Part shown: positions 9,987 to 18,979 of the stretch, in pieces | Position numbering within the stretch: the first letter of the stretch is position 1 | Layout: the number at the start of each line of letters is the position of its first letter | DNA from: Rhizobiales bacterium CCH3-A5 | GTDB lineage: Bacteria; Pseudomonadota; Alphaproteobacteria; Rhizobiales; Beijerinckiaceae | Direction: 5' to 3' | DNA: 64,000 nucleotides | Assembly (NCBI GenBank): GCA_001556025.1 | Contig: LSIB01000007.1 | Span: 1-64,000, forward strand | Position numbers and translations under genes: made by a program | The notes under the pieces: model-generated | Told to the model about the DNA's origin: nothing | Seen by the model: only the letters and a program-made list of their open reading frames with translations | The model's database searches: none

Positions 9987-11492
9987 ATGAAGGAAACGAA
10001 CTGGCCGGTGGCCGGCGGCGAGGTCGGCGCCATGCTGCGCCGCTGGAGCGGGGGAGAATGTCCGCTCGGTATGCCGGCGACCTGGCCTGCGCCACTCAAG
10101 GCCTCGCTGCAGCTCGTCCTGGCCTCGCCCGCTCCGATGGTGATGTTCTGGGGCGAGACCGGCATCCTGCTCTATAACGACGCCTATGCCGTGATCGCCG
10201 GCGCCAAGCACCCGCTGATCCTCGGCCGCAGCCTGTTCGACGCCTGGCCTGAGGTGACCGAGCTGCACCATACGGTGATGGCCACGGTCTATCGCGGCGG
10301 CGAGCCGCTCTCATATCGCGATCTCTCGGTGGTGCTGCATCGCAATGGCATTGCCGAGGATGTCTGGCTGAACGTGGACTACAGTCCGATCTTCGCCGAG
10401 GACGGCAAGGTGCTCGGCGTGCTCGCGGTCGTCTTCGAGACGACCGGCGTCATCAATGCGCGGCAGGCGCGCGATGCGGCGGAGCAGGCCCTGCGCCGCC
10501 GCGAGCAGGAACTGGCCCAGGCGCAGAAGATCGGCAGGGTCGGCGGGCTCGAAGTCGATCTGCGCGACGGCTTCCGCAACCGGCGCTCGCCGGAGTACCT
10601 GCTGATCCATGGATTGCCGCCCGATGCGGTGCAGGAAAGCCATGAGGACTGGGTCGCGCGCATCCATCCACAGGACCGCGCCGCGACGGAGGCGCATTTT
10701 CGCGAAACGGTGCTGGGGACATCGCGTGACTACCAGGCCGAGTATCGCATCATCCGCCCCAGCGACGGGCAGTTGCGCTGGATCTCGGCGCTGGCGCAGA
10801 TCGAGCGCGACGAGACCGGCAAGGCGATACGCCTGATCGGCGCCCATCTCGACGTAACCGAGCGCAAGGAGGCCGAGGCGCGCCAGGCCCTGCTGATGCA
10901 GGAGCTGGCGCATCGCGTGAAGAACTCGCTGGCGATGGTGCAGGCCATCGCCTCTCAGACGCTGCGCAATGCACCGTCACTCGAACTGGCCCGCGAGACC
11001 TTTGGCGCCCGCCTGGCCGCGCTATCTCGCGCGCACGACCTCCTCGTGGGCGGCGATTGGGCCAATGCCTCGCTCGCGGGGATCGTCGAGAGCGTGATCG
11101 GCATCCAGGGCGAGCCTGAGCGCTTCACGACAGCGGGCCCCGAGATCGCGCTTGGCCCCAAGGCTGCGCTCGGGCTGACGCTGATCCTGCATGAACTGGC
11201 GACCAACGCCGTGAAATATGGCGCGCTCTCGAACGCTACGGGCCGGGTCCGGCTGAACTGGCGGATCGACGAAATCGACGGCGAGAAGCAGTTCAGGCTG
11301 CGCTGGCAGGAGAGCGGCGGACCGACGGTTCAGGCCCCGACGCGGCGCGGCTTCGGCTCGCGGCTCATCGAGCGCTCGTTCCCCTCGACCCTTTGCCTGA
11401 TCGAGACCGCCTATCTGACGGACGGTGTGCTGTTCACGCTGGACGCCCCGCTCGCCACGCTGCGCGAGCGCGAGGCGGAAAGCCATGCCTGA
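9987..11492 (+). CDS. HWE-family sensor histidine kinase with PAS domains
   Basis: 501 residues and no transmembrane segment, so probably cytosolic. An N-terminal PAS-like domain covers about 35-155 (MFWGETGILLYNDAYAVIAG). A second PAS/PAC unit covers about 175-295 and ends IGAHLDVTERKEAEA. The H-box ELAHRVKNSLAMVQAIASQT puts the phospho-acceptor at His309. The N-box LILHELATNAVKYGALS, the RWQESGG W-x-E motif and GFGSRLIERS mark the HWE/HisKA_2 subgroup rather than classical HisKA. No response regulator is adjacent. The ATG at 9987 has AGGGG nine bases upstream; an earlier in-frame start is less likely. Confidence 0.9.
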   Translation: MKETNWPVAGGEVGAMLRRWSGGECPLGMPATWPAPLKASLQLVLASPAPMVMFWGETGILLYNDAYAVIAGAKHPLILGRSLFDAWPEVTELHHTVMATVYRGGEPLSYRDLSVVLHRNGIAEDVWLNVDYSPIFAEDGKVLGVLAVVFETTGVINARQARDAAEQALRRREQELAQAQKIGRVGGLEVDLRDGFRNRRSPEYLLIHGLPPDAVQESHEDWVARIHPQDRAATEAHFRETVLGTSRDYQAEYRIIRPSDGQLRWISALAQIERDETGKAIRLIGAHLDVTERKEAEARQALLMQELAHRVKNSLAMVQAIASQTLRNAPSLELARETFGARLAALSRAHDLLVGGDWANASLAGIVESVIGIQGEPERFTTAGPEIALGPKAALGLTLILHELATNAVKYGALSNATGRVRLNWRIDEIDGEKQFRLRWQESGGPTVQAPTRRGFGSRLIERSFPSTLCLIETAYLTDGVLFTLDAPLATLREREAESHA

Positions 11493-11517
11493 GTCGGTCG
11501 GCGATACGCTGCGAAAC

Positions 11518-11546
11518 GAAAAAGGCCTCCGCCGAAGCGGAGGCCT
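11518..11546 (-). terminator. Rho-independent terminator of the outer-membrane protein gene
   Basis: A perfect 10-bp stem, AGGCCTCCGC (11523-11532) and GCGGAGGCCT (11537-11546), around CGAA. On the minus strand it is followed by a run of five T. It lies 27 bases beyond the stop of the minus-strand outer-membrane gene. Confidence 0.88.
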
Positions 11547-11572
11547 GACGACAACGTCCGAGACGGAGGGTC

Positions 11573-12352
11573 TCAGAAGGTGCTGAAGCGGTAGTTCAGG
11601 CCGACGCGGACGATGTGGCCGTCATTGTCGAAGCGCGAGACATAGGATCCGGGAGCGAGCGCAAGGTTCTGCTGCACGACCGGGACCTTCTTGGTGCCGA
11701 GATCGTAATAGAGGTACTCGGCCTTGAGAGAGAGGTTGTTGGTGAAGGCATATTCGAGGCCGGCGCCGACAGTGTAGCCGACTTCGACGTCGCTCGAGCG
11801 GCCGATATAGTCGACCTGCGTCGGGACGGCGGCGTTGAAGAAGGTGGCGCGGTTCGAGACGTCGCCATAGGCGAGACCGCCGGTGGCGTAGACCATGAAG
11901 CGGTCCATCGCATAGCCGACCTTCAGGCGGACCGTGCCGAGATAGTCCATCTCCTGGTTGAAGACGGAGTTGGCGCCGCTGGTGCCGACGCGCGAGGTGC
12001 GCGAGTTGATGTCGGTGTACTGGATGTCGGCCTCGGCGCCGATGACGAGCGCGCCCATCTGATAGTTGTAGCCGATCTGAGCGCCGCCGATGAAGCCGAC
12101 CTCATCGTTGCCGATAGAGGACGGGCGGCGCTCGGCCAGAACGTTGCCGATGGTGAAGGGCGCGGTGCCTTCGGTGCGGATGGTGTTGTCGGTGAAGACG
12201 GCGCCTGCGTTCACGCCGACATAGAAACCGGTCCAGGTGAAGATAGGGGCGACGGGGGCGTAGACCGGGCCCTTGCGCGACGGCAGGTCGGCCGCGAAGG
12301 CGGTGCCGCCGAGAGCAACGAGCGCCAGGGTGGCGAGGATACCTTTGGTCAT
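11573..12352 (-). CDS. Omp25/RopB-like outer-membrane beta-barrel protein
   Basis: 259 residues. The signal peptide MTKGILATLALVALGGTAFA is followed by the mature start ADLPSRKGP, the hallmark of Omp25/Omp31-type porin-like proteins of Hyphomicrobiales. TWTGFYVGVNAGAVFTDN begins the barrel. GFIGGAQIGYNYQMGALVIGAEAD and the C-terminal HIVRVGLNYRFSTF with terminal Phe complete an eight-strand barrel pattern. These proteins are abundant structural and surface antigens; pore activity is not evident. A strong terminator follows. The only other gene nearby upstream is the divergent dioxygenase. Confidence 0.88.
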   Translation of the reverse strand: MTKGILATLALVALGGTAFAADLPSRKGPVYAPVAPIFTWTGFYVGVNAGAVFTDNTIRTEGTAPFTIGNVLAERRPSSIGNDEVGFIGGAQIGYNYQMGALVIGAEADIQYTDINSRTSRVGTSGANSVFNQEMDYLGTVRLKVGYAMDRFMVYATGGLAYGDVSNRATFFNAAVPTQVDYIGRSSDVEVGYTVGAGLEYAFTNNLSLKAEYLYYDLGTKKVPVVQQNLALAPGSYVSRFDNDGHIVRVGLNYRFSTF

Positions 12353-12695
12353 GGGAACTCCGAAGAACTGCTGGCGCTTGTCAGGCGGTGGTTGTCGCGT
12401 GCCAATCTGATGACGCAGACCGTGTCCGGGCGCTATCGCATTCGTGCAACACCCGCAGGCAAATGCGTCGATTTTGAGCTATTGCGCGAGATCACGCATC
12501 CGTGATCGTCCCAGAAATGGACTATTCACGGCAGTTCCTAAGAACTGTTAAGTTATTCGGACAGATCTCGCCACGATTTTGACATATTTCGGCCTGCGCC
12601 AGGCCATGGCCTGATCGTCGGGATGTTAACGAACTCTTGCGGACCGCGCAGCGACGACGGGCCGGTTTCACGAATCCGACGTGGAGAGCTTGACC
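12353..12695. other. Divergent intergenic region with two short inverted repeats (343 bases)
   Basis: It separates the outer-membrane gene (minus) from the dioxygenase gene (plus) and is visibly richer in A/T than its flanks around 12480-12600. It holds GATCACG/CGTGATC (12490-12507) and CAGTTC/GAACTG (12532-12547). I see no coding sequence in it. Confidence 0.6.
12490..12507. promoter_or_regulatory. Inverted repeat, possible operator
   Basis: GATCACG, the spacer CATC, then CGTGATC: a perfect 7-bp dyad in the divergent spacer, 138 bases upstream of the outer-membrane gene start. A second perfect dyad, CAGTTC-CTAA-GAACTG, lies at 12532-12547. The binding proteins are unknown. Confidence 0.4.
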
Positions 12696-13292
12696 ATGGC
12701 AAAGGACGACCCCGACCGCAGGCACTTGATCGCCAGCCTCTCGGCCGCCGGGCTGGCGGCGCTGGCTTTGCCGCGCGATGCGAGCGCGCAAGCCGAGCCG
12801 CTGCCGCTGACCCCGTCCTGCGGCGCTCCCGCCGCCGCGACGAAGCGCCAGACGGAAGGGCCGTTCTTCACGCCGGCCTCCCCGGCGAAGGCCGATCTGC
12901 GCGGCGACGGACCGGGCGACCTGCTGGTGCTTTCGGGTTTCGTGCTGACGCGGACATGCCGGCCGGTGCCGGGCGCGCTGCTCGATCTCTGGCATGCCGA
13001 CAGCGCCGGGGAGTACGACAATGCCGGCTTCCGCTTTCGCGGTCACCAGTTCAGCGACGCGCAGGGGCGCTATCAGTTCGTCACCCGCGTGCCGGGGCTC
13101 TATCCGGGTCGGACACGCCATTTCCACGTCAAGGTCAGGGCCGGCAACGGGCCGGTCCTGACGACGCAGCTCTATTTTCCCGACGAGGCTGCCAATGCGC
13201 GCGACGGCATCTTCGACCGCAGCCTGCTGATGCGGCTGAGCCCGGCGCAAGGGGGCCGGCTCGGCCGCTTCGATTTCGTTATCGCCGCCTGA
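12696..13292 (+). CDS. Exported intradiol ring-cleavage dioxygenase
   Basis: 198 residues. A twin-arginine-type signal (DRRHLIASLSAAGLAALAL, ending near DASA) suggests Tat export, as in other periplasmic intradiol dioxygenase-like proteins. The core shows TEGPFF, GALLDLWHADSAGEYDN with the first Tyr ligand, and GLYPGRTRHFHVKV with the second Tyr and two His ligands of the non-haem Fe(III). These enzymes split catechol-type rings between the hydroxyls. It lacks the N-terminal dimerisation domain of cytosolic catechol dioxygenases. The substrate is unknown and no catabolic genes are adjacent. The ATG has GGAGAG seven bases upstream. Confidence 0.82.
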   Translation: MAKDDPDRRHLIASLSAAGLAALALPRDASAQAEPLPLTPSCGAPAAATKRQTEGPFFTPASPAKADLRGDGPGDLLVLSGFVLTRTCRPVPGALLDLWHADSAGEYDNAGFRFRGHQFSDAQGRYQFVTRVPGLYPGRTRHFHVKVRAGNGPVLTTQLYFPDEAANARDGIFDRSLLMRLSPAQGGRLGRFDFVIAA

Positions 13293-13331
13293 CGCAAGGA
13301 GCTTGCGACCGGCGGCGACCGGAATGACGTC

Positions 13332-14018
13332 TCAGGCGACGAGATGCGCGTTCTGCGGAAAGAGGATTCGTCGCGCCTCGTCGTCGAATTCCGTCTTGAA
13401 CGCGAAACGGTCCTTCAGCGCCACCGCGCGCTGCGCCGCCGGCCGCGCCGAAATCTCGTCGAGATGGCGCTTCACATGCGGGAACATCGCAGCCCAGTCA
13501 TCGCCGATAGCAAAGGCCAGCCGCGTCGCCCAGCCCCACACCGACATGTCGATCAGCGTATAAGCGTCACCCAGCATGTAGCGGCGCTTGGCCAGTTGCG
13601 CATCGATGATGCCCCAGTGGCGCTCGGCCTCGCGGGCGTAGCGGTTGATCGCGTAGGGCAGTTTCTCCGGTGCGAAGCGGGAGAAATGCACCGCCTGCCC
13701 GCAATAGGGCCCGATGCCGGTGGCGACGAACATCAGCCAGGACAGCATCTCGCCACGGGCCTTGGGCGTGTTCTCCGGCAGGAACTGGCCGGTCTTTTCG
13801 GCGAGGTAGAGCAGGATCGCGTTGCTGTCGAAGATGGTCGCGTCGCCATCGGTCAGCACGGGCGTCTTGGCGTTGGGGTTGAGCGCCACGAACTCCGGCT
13901 TGAACTGATCGCCCTTGCGGGTATCGACCGGCACGAGTTCGTAAGGCGTGCCCGTCTCCTCGAGGAACAGGGCGACCTTCGCGGGGTTCGGCGAGGGGTG
14001 GTAATAGAGTTTTATCAC
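13332..14018 (-). CDS. Glutathione S-transferase family protein
   Basis: 228 residues. The N-terminal thioredoxin-like domain (IKLYYHPSPNPAKVALFLEE, then NPNAKTPVLTDGDATIFDSNAILLYLAE) has the cis-Pro and the Ser of the glutathione site. The C-terminal all-helical domain follows (RYMLGDAYTLIDMSVWGWATR). It resembles the YghU/YfcG-like and Nu-type bacterial GSTs. The GTG at 14018 was chosen: it gives the canonical short N-terminus and has GGGAG about nine bases upstream. The frame stays open far beyond it, antisense to gpmI, which I regard as a high-GC artefact. Confidence 0.88.
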   Translation of the reverse strand: MIKLYYHPSPNPAKVALFLEETGTPYELVPVDTRKGDQFKPEFVALNPNAKTPVLTDGDATIFDSNAILLYLAEKTGQFLPENTPKARGEMLSWLMFVATGIGPYCGQAVHFSRFAPEKLPYAINRYAREAERHWGIIDAQLAKRRYMLGDAYTLIDMSVWGWATRLAFAIGDDWAAMFPHVKRHLDEISARPAAQRAVALKDRFAFKTEFDDEARRILFPQNAHLVA

Positions 14019-14207
14019 GAGCGTCGTCTCCCAGACCCGGCGCCATCCGGCCGGTTCGGCGCGCAGCATAGGCAGCGGCCGATGCTTGCGCCCATCAAGA
14101 ATGCGTTGCCGGCCATGCCGGCGGCGCAAGGCGCGTCTGTCTCGCATGCGCGGGATGCCTGTGCTATCGCGCGGCTGTTCCGGAATGCCATGCCCTGAAG
14201 GTCCACC

Positions 14208-15722
14208 ATGCCGATCCGCCCCGTGATGCTGATGATCCTCGATGGCTGGGGGTGGCGCGAGGAAGCCGAGAACAATGCGGTCAGGCTGGCCCATACGCCG
14301 CATTTCGACCGGCTCTGGGCCTCGTCTCCACATGCCTTCCTGAAGACGTCGGGGCTCGATGTCGGCCTGCCTGACGGGCAGATGGGCAATTCCGAGGTCG
14401 GCCACCTCAATCTCGGGGCCGGCCGCGTCGTGATGCAGGACCTGCCCCGGATCAACGCCGCGATCGCCGATGGCTCGATCGCGGCGCGCGTGGACGCCTC
14501 CGGGCTGATCGACGCGCTGCGCGCCAGCGGCGGAACCTGCCATCTGATCGGGCTGGTCTCTCCCGGCGGCGTCCATGCGCATCAGGACCACGCGCTGGCA
14601 TTGGCCCGCGTGCTGACGCAGGCCGGCATCCCGGTCGCAGTGCATGTCTTTACCGACGGGCGCGATACGCCGCCCCAATCGGCCGCCGGCTTTCTCGCGA
14701 GCTTCGAACCCGGACTGCCGGAAGGAGCGCGCATCGCCACCGTCAGTGGCCGCTATTTCGCGATGGACCGCGACCATCGCTGGGAGCGCGTAGAAAAGGC
14801 CTGGGCTGCGATCACGCTCGGCGAGGGCCGTCGCTTCGCCGATGCGCAGTCGGCGATCGCCAGCGCCTATGCGGAGGGAACGACCGACGAGTTCGTCATC
14901 CCGGCCGCGATCGGCGGCTATTCAGGCGTTCGGGACGGCGACGGGCTGCTCTCGTTCAATTTCCGCTCCGACCGCATCCGCGAGATCCTCTCGCCCCTGC
15001 TGGAGCCGGATTTCGCCGCCTTTGCGCGCCCTCGCATGCCCAAACTCGCCGGCGCGGTCAGCATGACCTCCTATGGCGCAGAGCTCGACGCGCTGATGCC
15101 GCAGCTCTTTTCGCCGCAGAGCCTGGCCCACGGGCTCGGCGAAACTGTCGCCAGCGCCGGGCTGCGCCAGATCAGGCTGGCCGAGACCGAGAAGTATCCC
15201 CATGTCACCTACTTCTTCAACGGCGGCGACGAGGTTCCCAATCCTGACGAGGAGCGCGTCATGGCGCCCTCCCCGAAGGTTGCGACCTATGACCTGAAGC
15301 CGGAGATGTCGGCGGTGGCCTTGACCGACCGCGCCGTCGAGGCGATCGAGTCAGGCCGCTTCGACCTGATCGTGCTGAACTTCGCCAATCCCGACATGGT
15401 CGGCCATACCGGCGTGCTGCCGGCCGCGATTGCGGCCTGCGAGACGGTCGATGCCGGGCTCGGCCGTATCGCGAAGGCGATCAAGCAGGCCGGCGGGGCA
15501 CTCCTGGTCACCGCCGACCACGGCAATGCCGAGTTGATGGTCGATCCGCTCACCGGCTCAGCCCACACCGCCCATACCACCAATCCTGTGCCGGTAATGC
15601 TGATCGGCGGACCGTCCCAGGCGCTGGCCGACGGCAGGCTCGCCGATGTCGCGCCGACGCTGCTGGCGCTGCTGGGTGTGATGCAGCCGGCCGAGATGAC
15701 CGGACGATCGCTGCTGCGCTGA
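14208..15722 (+). CDS. gpmI: 2,3-bisphosphoglycerate-independent phosphoglycerate mutase
   Basis: 504 residues, usual length. It interconverts 3- and 2-phosphoglycerate with a phosphoserine intermediate and two Mn ions. Asp12 in LDGWGW and catalytic Ser62 in GNSEVGHLN are present. HQDH and DGRDTPP belong to the insertion domain, and MVGHTG and ADHGNAE carry the C-terminal metal ligands. With gap, pgk, fba and tkt about 20-28 kb away, it covers the lower glycolysis/gluconeogenesis segment. The ATG at 14208 has GAAGGT upstream. The divergent neighbour is the GST gene. Confidence 0.97.
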   Translation: MPIRPVMLMILDGWGWREEAENNAVRLAHTPHFDRLWASSPHAFLKTSGLDVGLPDGQMGNSEVGHLNLGAGRVVMQDLPRINAAIADGSIAARVDASGLIDALRASGGTCHLIGLVSPGGVHAHQDHALALARVLTQAGIPVAVHVFTDGRDTPPQSAAGFLASFEPGLPEGARIATVSGRYFAMDRDHRWERVEKAWAAITLGEGRRFADAQSAIASAYAEGTTDEFVIPAAIGGYSGVRDGDGLLSFNFRSDRIREILSPLLEPDFAAFARPRMPKLAGAVSMTSYGAELDALMPQLFSPQSLAHGLGETVASAGLRQIRLAETEKYPHVTYFFNGGDEVPNPDEERVMAPSPKVATYDLKPEMSAVALTDRAVEAIESGRFDLIVLNFANPDMVGHTGVLPAAIAACETVDAGLGRIAKAIKQAGGALLVTADHGNAELMVDPLTGSAHTAHTTNPVPVMLIGGPSQALADGRLADVAPTLLALLGVMQPAEMTGRSLLR

Positions 15723-15734
15723 GCGGGTGAAACG

Positions 15735-15763
15735 AAAACGGCGCGGGCTTTAGCCCGCGCCGT
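15735..15763 (-). terminator. Rho-independent terminator between convergent gpmI and outer-membrane gene
   Basis: An 11-bp stem, ACGGCGCGGGC (15738-15748) with its complement at 15753-15763, and the loop TTTA. On the minus strand it is followed by TTTT, so it serves the outer-membrane gene. It may also fold at the end of the gpmI transcript. Confidence 0.85.
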
Positions 15764-15787
15764 CATGGTCATCAGCGTCCAGAAGGA

Positions 15788-16696
15788 TCAGTATTTGCGG
15801 ACCACATGCGGGGCCGGCGCGTAGGCGACCGGGCGCTCGACCGGGCCGCAGCACTCCGGCTCGCCGAAATTCCAGCGCATGCCGATCTTGATATCGTGGC
15901 TGTCGATTTCCTTGGCCTTGAGCGGCCCGTAGCTCTCGTTGCGGAAGGCGTTGCGGATCGGGCCCGACTGCGCGTCGCCGAGATTGAGGTAGCGATAGCC
16001 GACTTCGAGGGTGAGGTTCTTGTTCACCTCGTAGCCGACGCCGGCCATCAGCGCCCAGGCCACGCCCGACTTGTCGCCCTTCGAGGCGGTGCCCAGCGTC
16101 GGCTGGATGACCGAGGAGAACGCGCCGGTCGGATCAGGGTAGTTGATACCCTGGTCGGTCAGGCCGGAGATGGTGTTGCTGGCATAACCGATACCGGCGC
16201 CGATATAGGGCGTCAGGCAGTTCCAGGTGCCGAGATCGACATAGGCGTTGAACAGGGCGACCATCGAGGTCAGGTTGCCCTTATAGGTGTTGGTCAGCCG
16301 GCCGGGCCGGCCGAAGCTGTTGGTGAAGTCGATGCTGTCGCTGACGCCGACGGTCGAGCCGCCGCGATACTCGAACGTGCCGTCGACGCGGAACCAGTTG
16401 TTGAAGCGATAGCCGACGCCCGCCCCGCCGAAGAAGGCGCTGCCGCGCTCCTCCTTGCCGAAGAAGGTGGCGTTGGCCTGACGCGCCTCCTGCTGGTCGT
16501 ATTTGCCAACGGTGACGGCGCTGACGCCGACATCGCCACGCAGATACCAGCCGCCGCCGATCGAGCCCTTCAGGCCAAGCGGTTCATGCGGCGGGGGCGG
16601 AGGCGGAGGCGCATAAGGGTAATCGGCAGCGTTGGCGAGCGCGGACGCGCTGACGGCCATCGCGCCTGCCAAAGCGAGGGTTTTCAGGCTGCCCAT
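15788..16696 (-). CDS. Outer-membrane beta-barrel protein (Omp25-like)
   Basis: 302 residues. The signal peptide MGSLKTLALAGAMAVSASALANA is followed by a proline stretch (YAPPPPPPPHEP), then a barrel: GWYLRGDVGVSAV, FFGGAGVGYRFNNWFRVDGTFEYRG, YIGAGIGYASN, LEVGYRYLNLGD and IKIGMRWNF. It belongs to the outer_membrane-type porin-like proteins. It ends in ...VVRKY rather than the usual terminal Phe, and has CC in a short tail after the last strand. The ATG at 16696 follows AAGGA by seven bases. Upstream codons in frame lack a signal peptide. Confidence 0.82.
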   Translation of the reverse strand: MGSLKTLALAGAMAVSASALANAADYPYAPPPPPPPHEPLGLKGSIGGGWYLRGDVGVSAVTVGKYDQQEARQANATFFGKEERGSAFFGGAGVGYRFNNWFRVDGTFEYRGGSTVGVSDSIDFTNSFGRPGRLTNTYKGNLTSMVALFNAYVDLGTWNCLTPYIGAGIGYASNTISGLTDQGINYPDPTGAFSSVIQPTLGTASKGDKSGVAWALMAGVGYEVNKNLTLEVGYRYLNLGDAQSGPIRNAFRNESYGPLKAKEIDSHDIKIGMRWNFGEPECCGPVERPVAYAPAPHVVRKY

Positions 16697-16907
16697 GGCA
16701 GTGTCCTTCGTGTTTGCGCAGCGCAAGAAACGCAAGCCCGCGCGAGTTACCGACGAGAAGGACGATGCCAGTGATTTCTTAAACGAGACTTAACCCTAAC
16801 GCTTAACCTCAAAAAAGCGTTGACGGCTGCGTTATACTTAACGAGCGGTGAAGACGGCGCTGTGGTCAACGTATTCGGCGCGGGGCATCTGGTCCGGCAG
16901 CCGCCTC

Positions 16908-18251
16908 TCAAGCCGCCGCCTTCGTCACCGCATCGACGACATCGTCCACCGCGCGCTCGACGAGGTCACGGTCGTCGCCCTCGGCCATCACGCGGATCAC
17001 CGGCTCGGTGCCCGATGGGCGGATGACGAGGCGGCCCGCCGCTCCGAGCATCTGGGTCGCGGCCTCGATGGCGTTGACGACCGGCTGCTCCTTGAGCGGC
17101 TGCCCCCGGCCGTAGCGGACGTTCTTGAGGATCTGCGGCAGCGGCTCGAAGCAGTGGCAGACCTCCGAGACCGGCTTGTCCTGCCGCTTCACCACGGCGA
17201 GCAGTTGCAGCGCCGCGACCAGCCCGTCGCCCGTGGTGGCGTAGTCGGACAGGATGATATGGCCCGACTGTTCGCCGCCGAGATTGAAGCCATGCGCCCG
17301 CATGTGCTCCAGCACATAGCGGTCGCCGACCGCCGTGCGCGCCATGCTTAGCCCCAGCCCCGCGAGATAGCGCTCGAGGCCGAGATTGGACATCACGGTC
17401 GCGACGATGCCGGGCTGCGAGAGGCGGCCATCCTCCTGCCAGGAGCGCGCGATCACCGCCATGAGTTGGTCGCCATCGACGGCCTGGCCCTGCTCGTCGA
17501 CGATCAGAACGCGGTCCGCGTCGCCGTCGAGCGCGATGCCGACATCGGCGCGCAACTCGCGCACTTTCTGCGCCAAGGCCTCCGGATGCGTCGAGCCGAC
17601 ATCCTTGTTGATGTTGAAGCCGTCCGGCTCGACGCCGATGGCGATCACCTCCGCGCCGAGCTCCCAGAGGGCCTCGGGCGCCACCTTGTAGGCCGCGCCA
17701 TTTGCGCAATCGACGACGATGCGCAGGCCTTCGAGGCTCATATTGCGCGGCAGAGTGCGCTTTGCGAACTCGATGTAGCGGGCATGGACCGAATCGATGC
17801 GCTTGGCCCGGCCCAGCGTCGGCGAGGTCGAGAGCTTCTTCGACAGGTCGGAATCGAGCAGCGCCGAAATCTCGGCCTCGACTTCGTCGCTGAGCTTGTA
17901 GCCGTCCGGCCCGAACAGCTTGATGCCGTTATCCTCGTAAGGATTATGCGAGGCCGAGATCATCACGCCGAGATCGGCGCGCATCGAGCGCGTCAGCATG
18001 GCGACCGCCGGCGTCGGCATCGGGCCGAGCAGCATCACATCCATGCCGACCGAGGTGAAACCGGCGACCATGGCGTATTCGATCATGTAGCCCGAGAGCC
18101 GGGTATCCTTGCCAATGACGACGCGGTGGCGATGCTCGCCCCGGCGGAAGGCGATGCCGGTGGCCTGGCCGACCTTGAGGGCGAGATCGGCGGTGATGAC
18201 GCCGTTGGCGCGGCCGCGAATGCCGTCGGTTCCAAAGTATTTGCGTGTCAT
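16908..18251 (-). CDS. glmM: Phosphoglucosamine mutase
   Basis: 447 residues. It converts glucosamine-6-phosphate to glucosamine-1-phosphate for UDP-GlcNAc, hence for peptidoglycan and LPS. The catalytic phosphoserine is Ser101 in MISASHNP. The metal loop DGDADR, the sugar loop GGEQSGH and the phosphate loop [12 protein letters not shown] are all intact. In this order glmM normally follows ftsH directly. Here two plus-strand genes sit between them, so glmM must use its own promoter in the 18252-18370 region or transcription from ftsH must cross an oppositely oriented pair. Confidence 0.97.
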   Translation of the reverse strand: MTRKYFGTDGIRGRANGVITADLALKVGQATGIAFRRGEHRHRVVIGKDTRLSGYMIEYAMVAGFTSVGMDVMLLGPMPTPAVAMLTRSMRADLGVMISASHNPYEDNGIKLFGPDGYKLSDEVEAEISALLDSDLSKKLSTSPTLGRAKRIDSVHARYIEFAKRTLPRNMSLEGLRIVVDCANGAAYKVAPEALWELGAEVIAIGVEPDGFNINKDVGSTHPEALAQKVRELRADVGIALDGDADRVLIVDEQGQAVDGDQLMAVIARSWQEDGRLSQPGIVATVMSNLGLERYLAGLGLSMARTAVGDRYVLEHMRAHGFNLGGEQSGHIILSDYATTGDGLVAALQLLAVVKRQDKPVSEVCHCFEPLPQILKNVRYGRGQPLKEQPVVNAIEAATQMLGAAGRLVIRPSGTEPVIRVMAEGDDRDLVERAVDDVVDAVTKAAA

Positions 18252-18370
18252 GCTCGTCTGGTCCGGGCGCGGGAAACCGCGTGATTTGCGCCCGTTCTAT
18301 AGCCGGAATTGGTTTCCGCCTTCTCACGAATTGTGACGAAGCGTATCGTGGCGCCGCACGAGGGGCGGAC

Positions 18371-18979
18371 ATGGTCAATGCAAATGTAAACGGCCGGCGC
18401 GCGGTGCGGCTCGCCGCGGCCATCGCCGTAACGGCAGCGAGCTGGCTTTGGGCCGCACTGCCCGCCGCCGCGCAGGCCGACGACAAGGCGCGCGCCTTCC
18501 CGAAGAACGAACAACGCTGCTTCCGCCGCGTCTACGATTCCGACCACCTCGCCCGCAACCGGGGCCAGGGCGTCGCGGAGCTGAACCTGCTGCGCGGCAA
18601 CGCCGAGTTGGCCCGCGAGGCTATCGATGGGCCCGAAGCGCCGGAAACCGGCCTGCGCCTCACCCTGCGCCTCAGAAGTGGTGCGCGCGCCGGCCCGGAG
18701 ACGTTCGACTGCAACTCCCGCGACGCCGACGAGGGCGGCCACGACAAGGCCTTCCTGCAATGCGCCTCGGTCTGCGGCCGGGGCTCGATCGACGTCGTGC
18801 CCGGCGGCGACGGCCGGCTGACGATCCGAATCGGCGGGCCGGTCGATGGCCGCTTCGTCCCCGACGCTGCCGGGATCGGCCGGCGCTGCGACAGCGATGC
18901 CGGCGTCTACTGGCTCGGCGATGCGACAGGCGACAGGCTCTTTGTGCTCGATAGGGCGCCGGTGAAGGAGTGCCGCTGA
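18371..18979 (+). CDS. Secreted Cys-rich protein of unknown function, tandem paralogue 1
   Basis: 202 residues. The signal peptide (VRLAAAIAVTAASWLWAALPAAAQA) predicts export. The mature part has eight or so cysteines in conserved places (NEQRCFRRVYD, ETFDCNSRD, LQCASVCGRG, GRRCDSD) and ends DRAPVKECR. I do not recognise the family. It aligns along its length with the next gene: CFRRVYDSDHLARNRGQ against CYARRYDAAYLRANPRQ, both ending in a Pro-Val/Ile-Lys-acidic-Cys-Arg tail. The ATG follows AGGGG by six bases. It overlaps the next gene as TGATG, so the two are co-expressed. Confidence 0.75.
   Translation: MVNANVNGRRAVRLAAAIAVTAASWLWAALPAAAQADDKARAFPKNEQRCFRRVYDSDHLARNRGQGVAELNLLRGNAELAREAIDGPEAPETGLRLTLRLRSGARAGPETFDCNSRDADEGGHDKAFLQCASVCGRGSIDVVPGGDGRLTIRIGGPVDGRFVPDAAGIGRRCDSDAGVYWLGDATGDRLFVLDRAPVKECR

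Noticed and set aside
14019..14777. Upstream extension of the GST frame antisense to gpmI
   Set aside because: It has no homology to GST, and the GTG at 14018 with GGGAG gives the standard N-terminus.
16775..16850. CtrA box upstream of the outer-membrane gene at 15788-16696
   Set aside because: TTAA sites are present but spaced by nine bases rather than seven, so it does not meet the motif.
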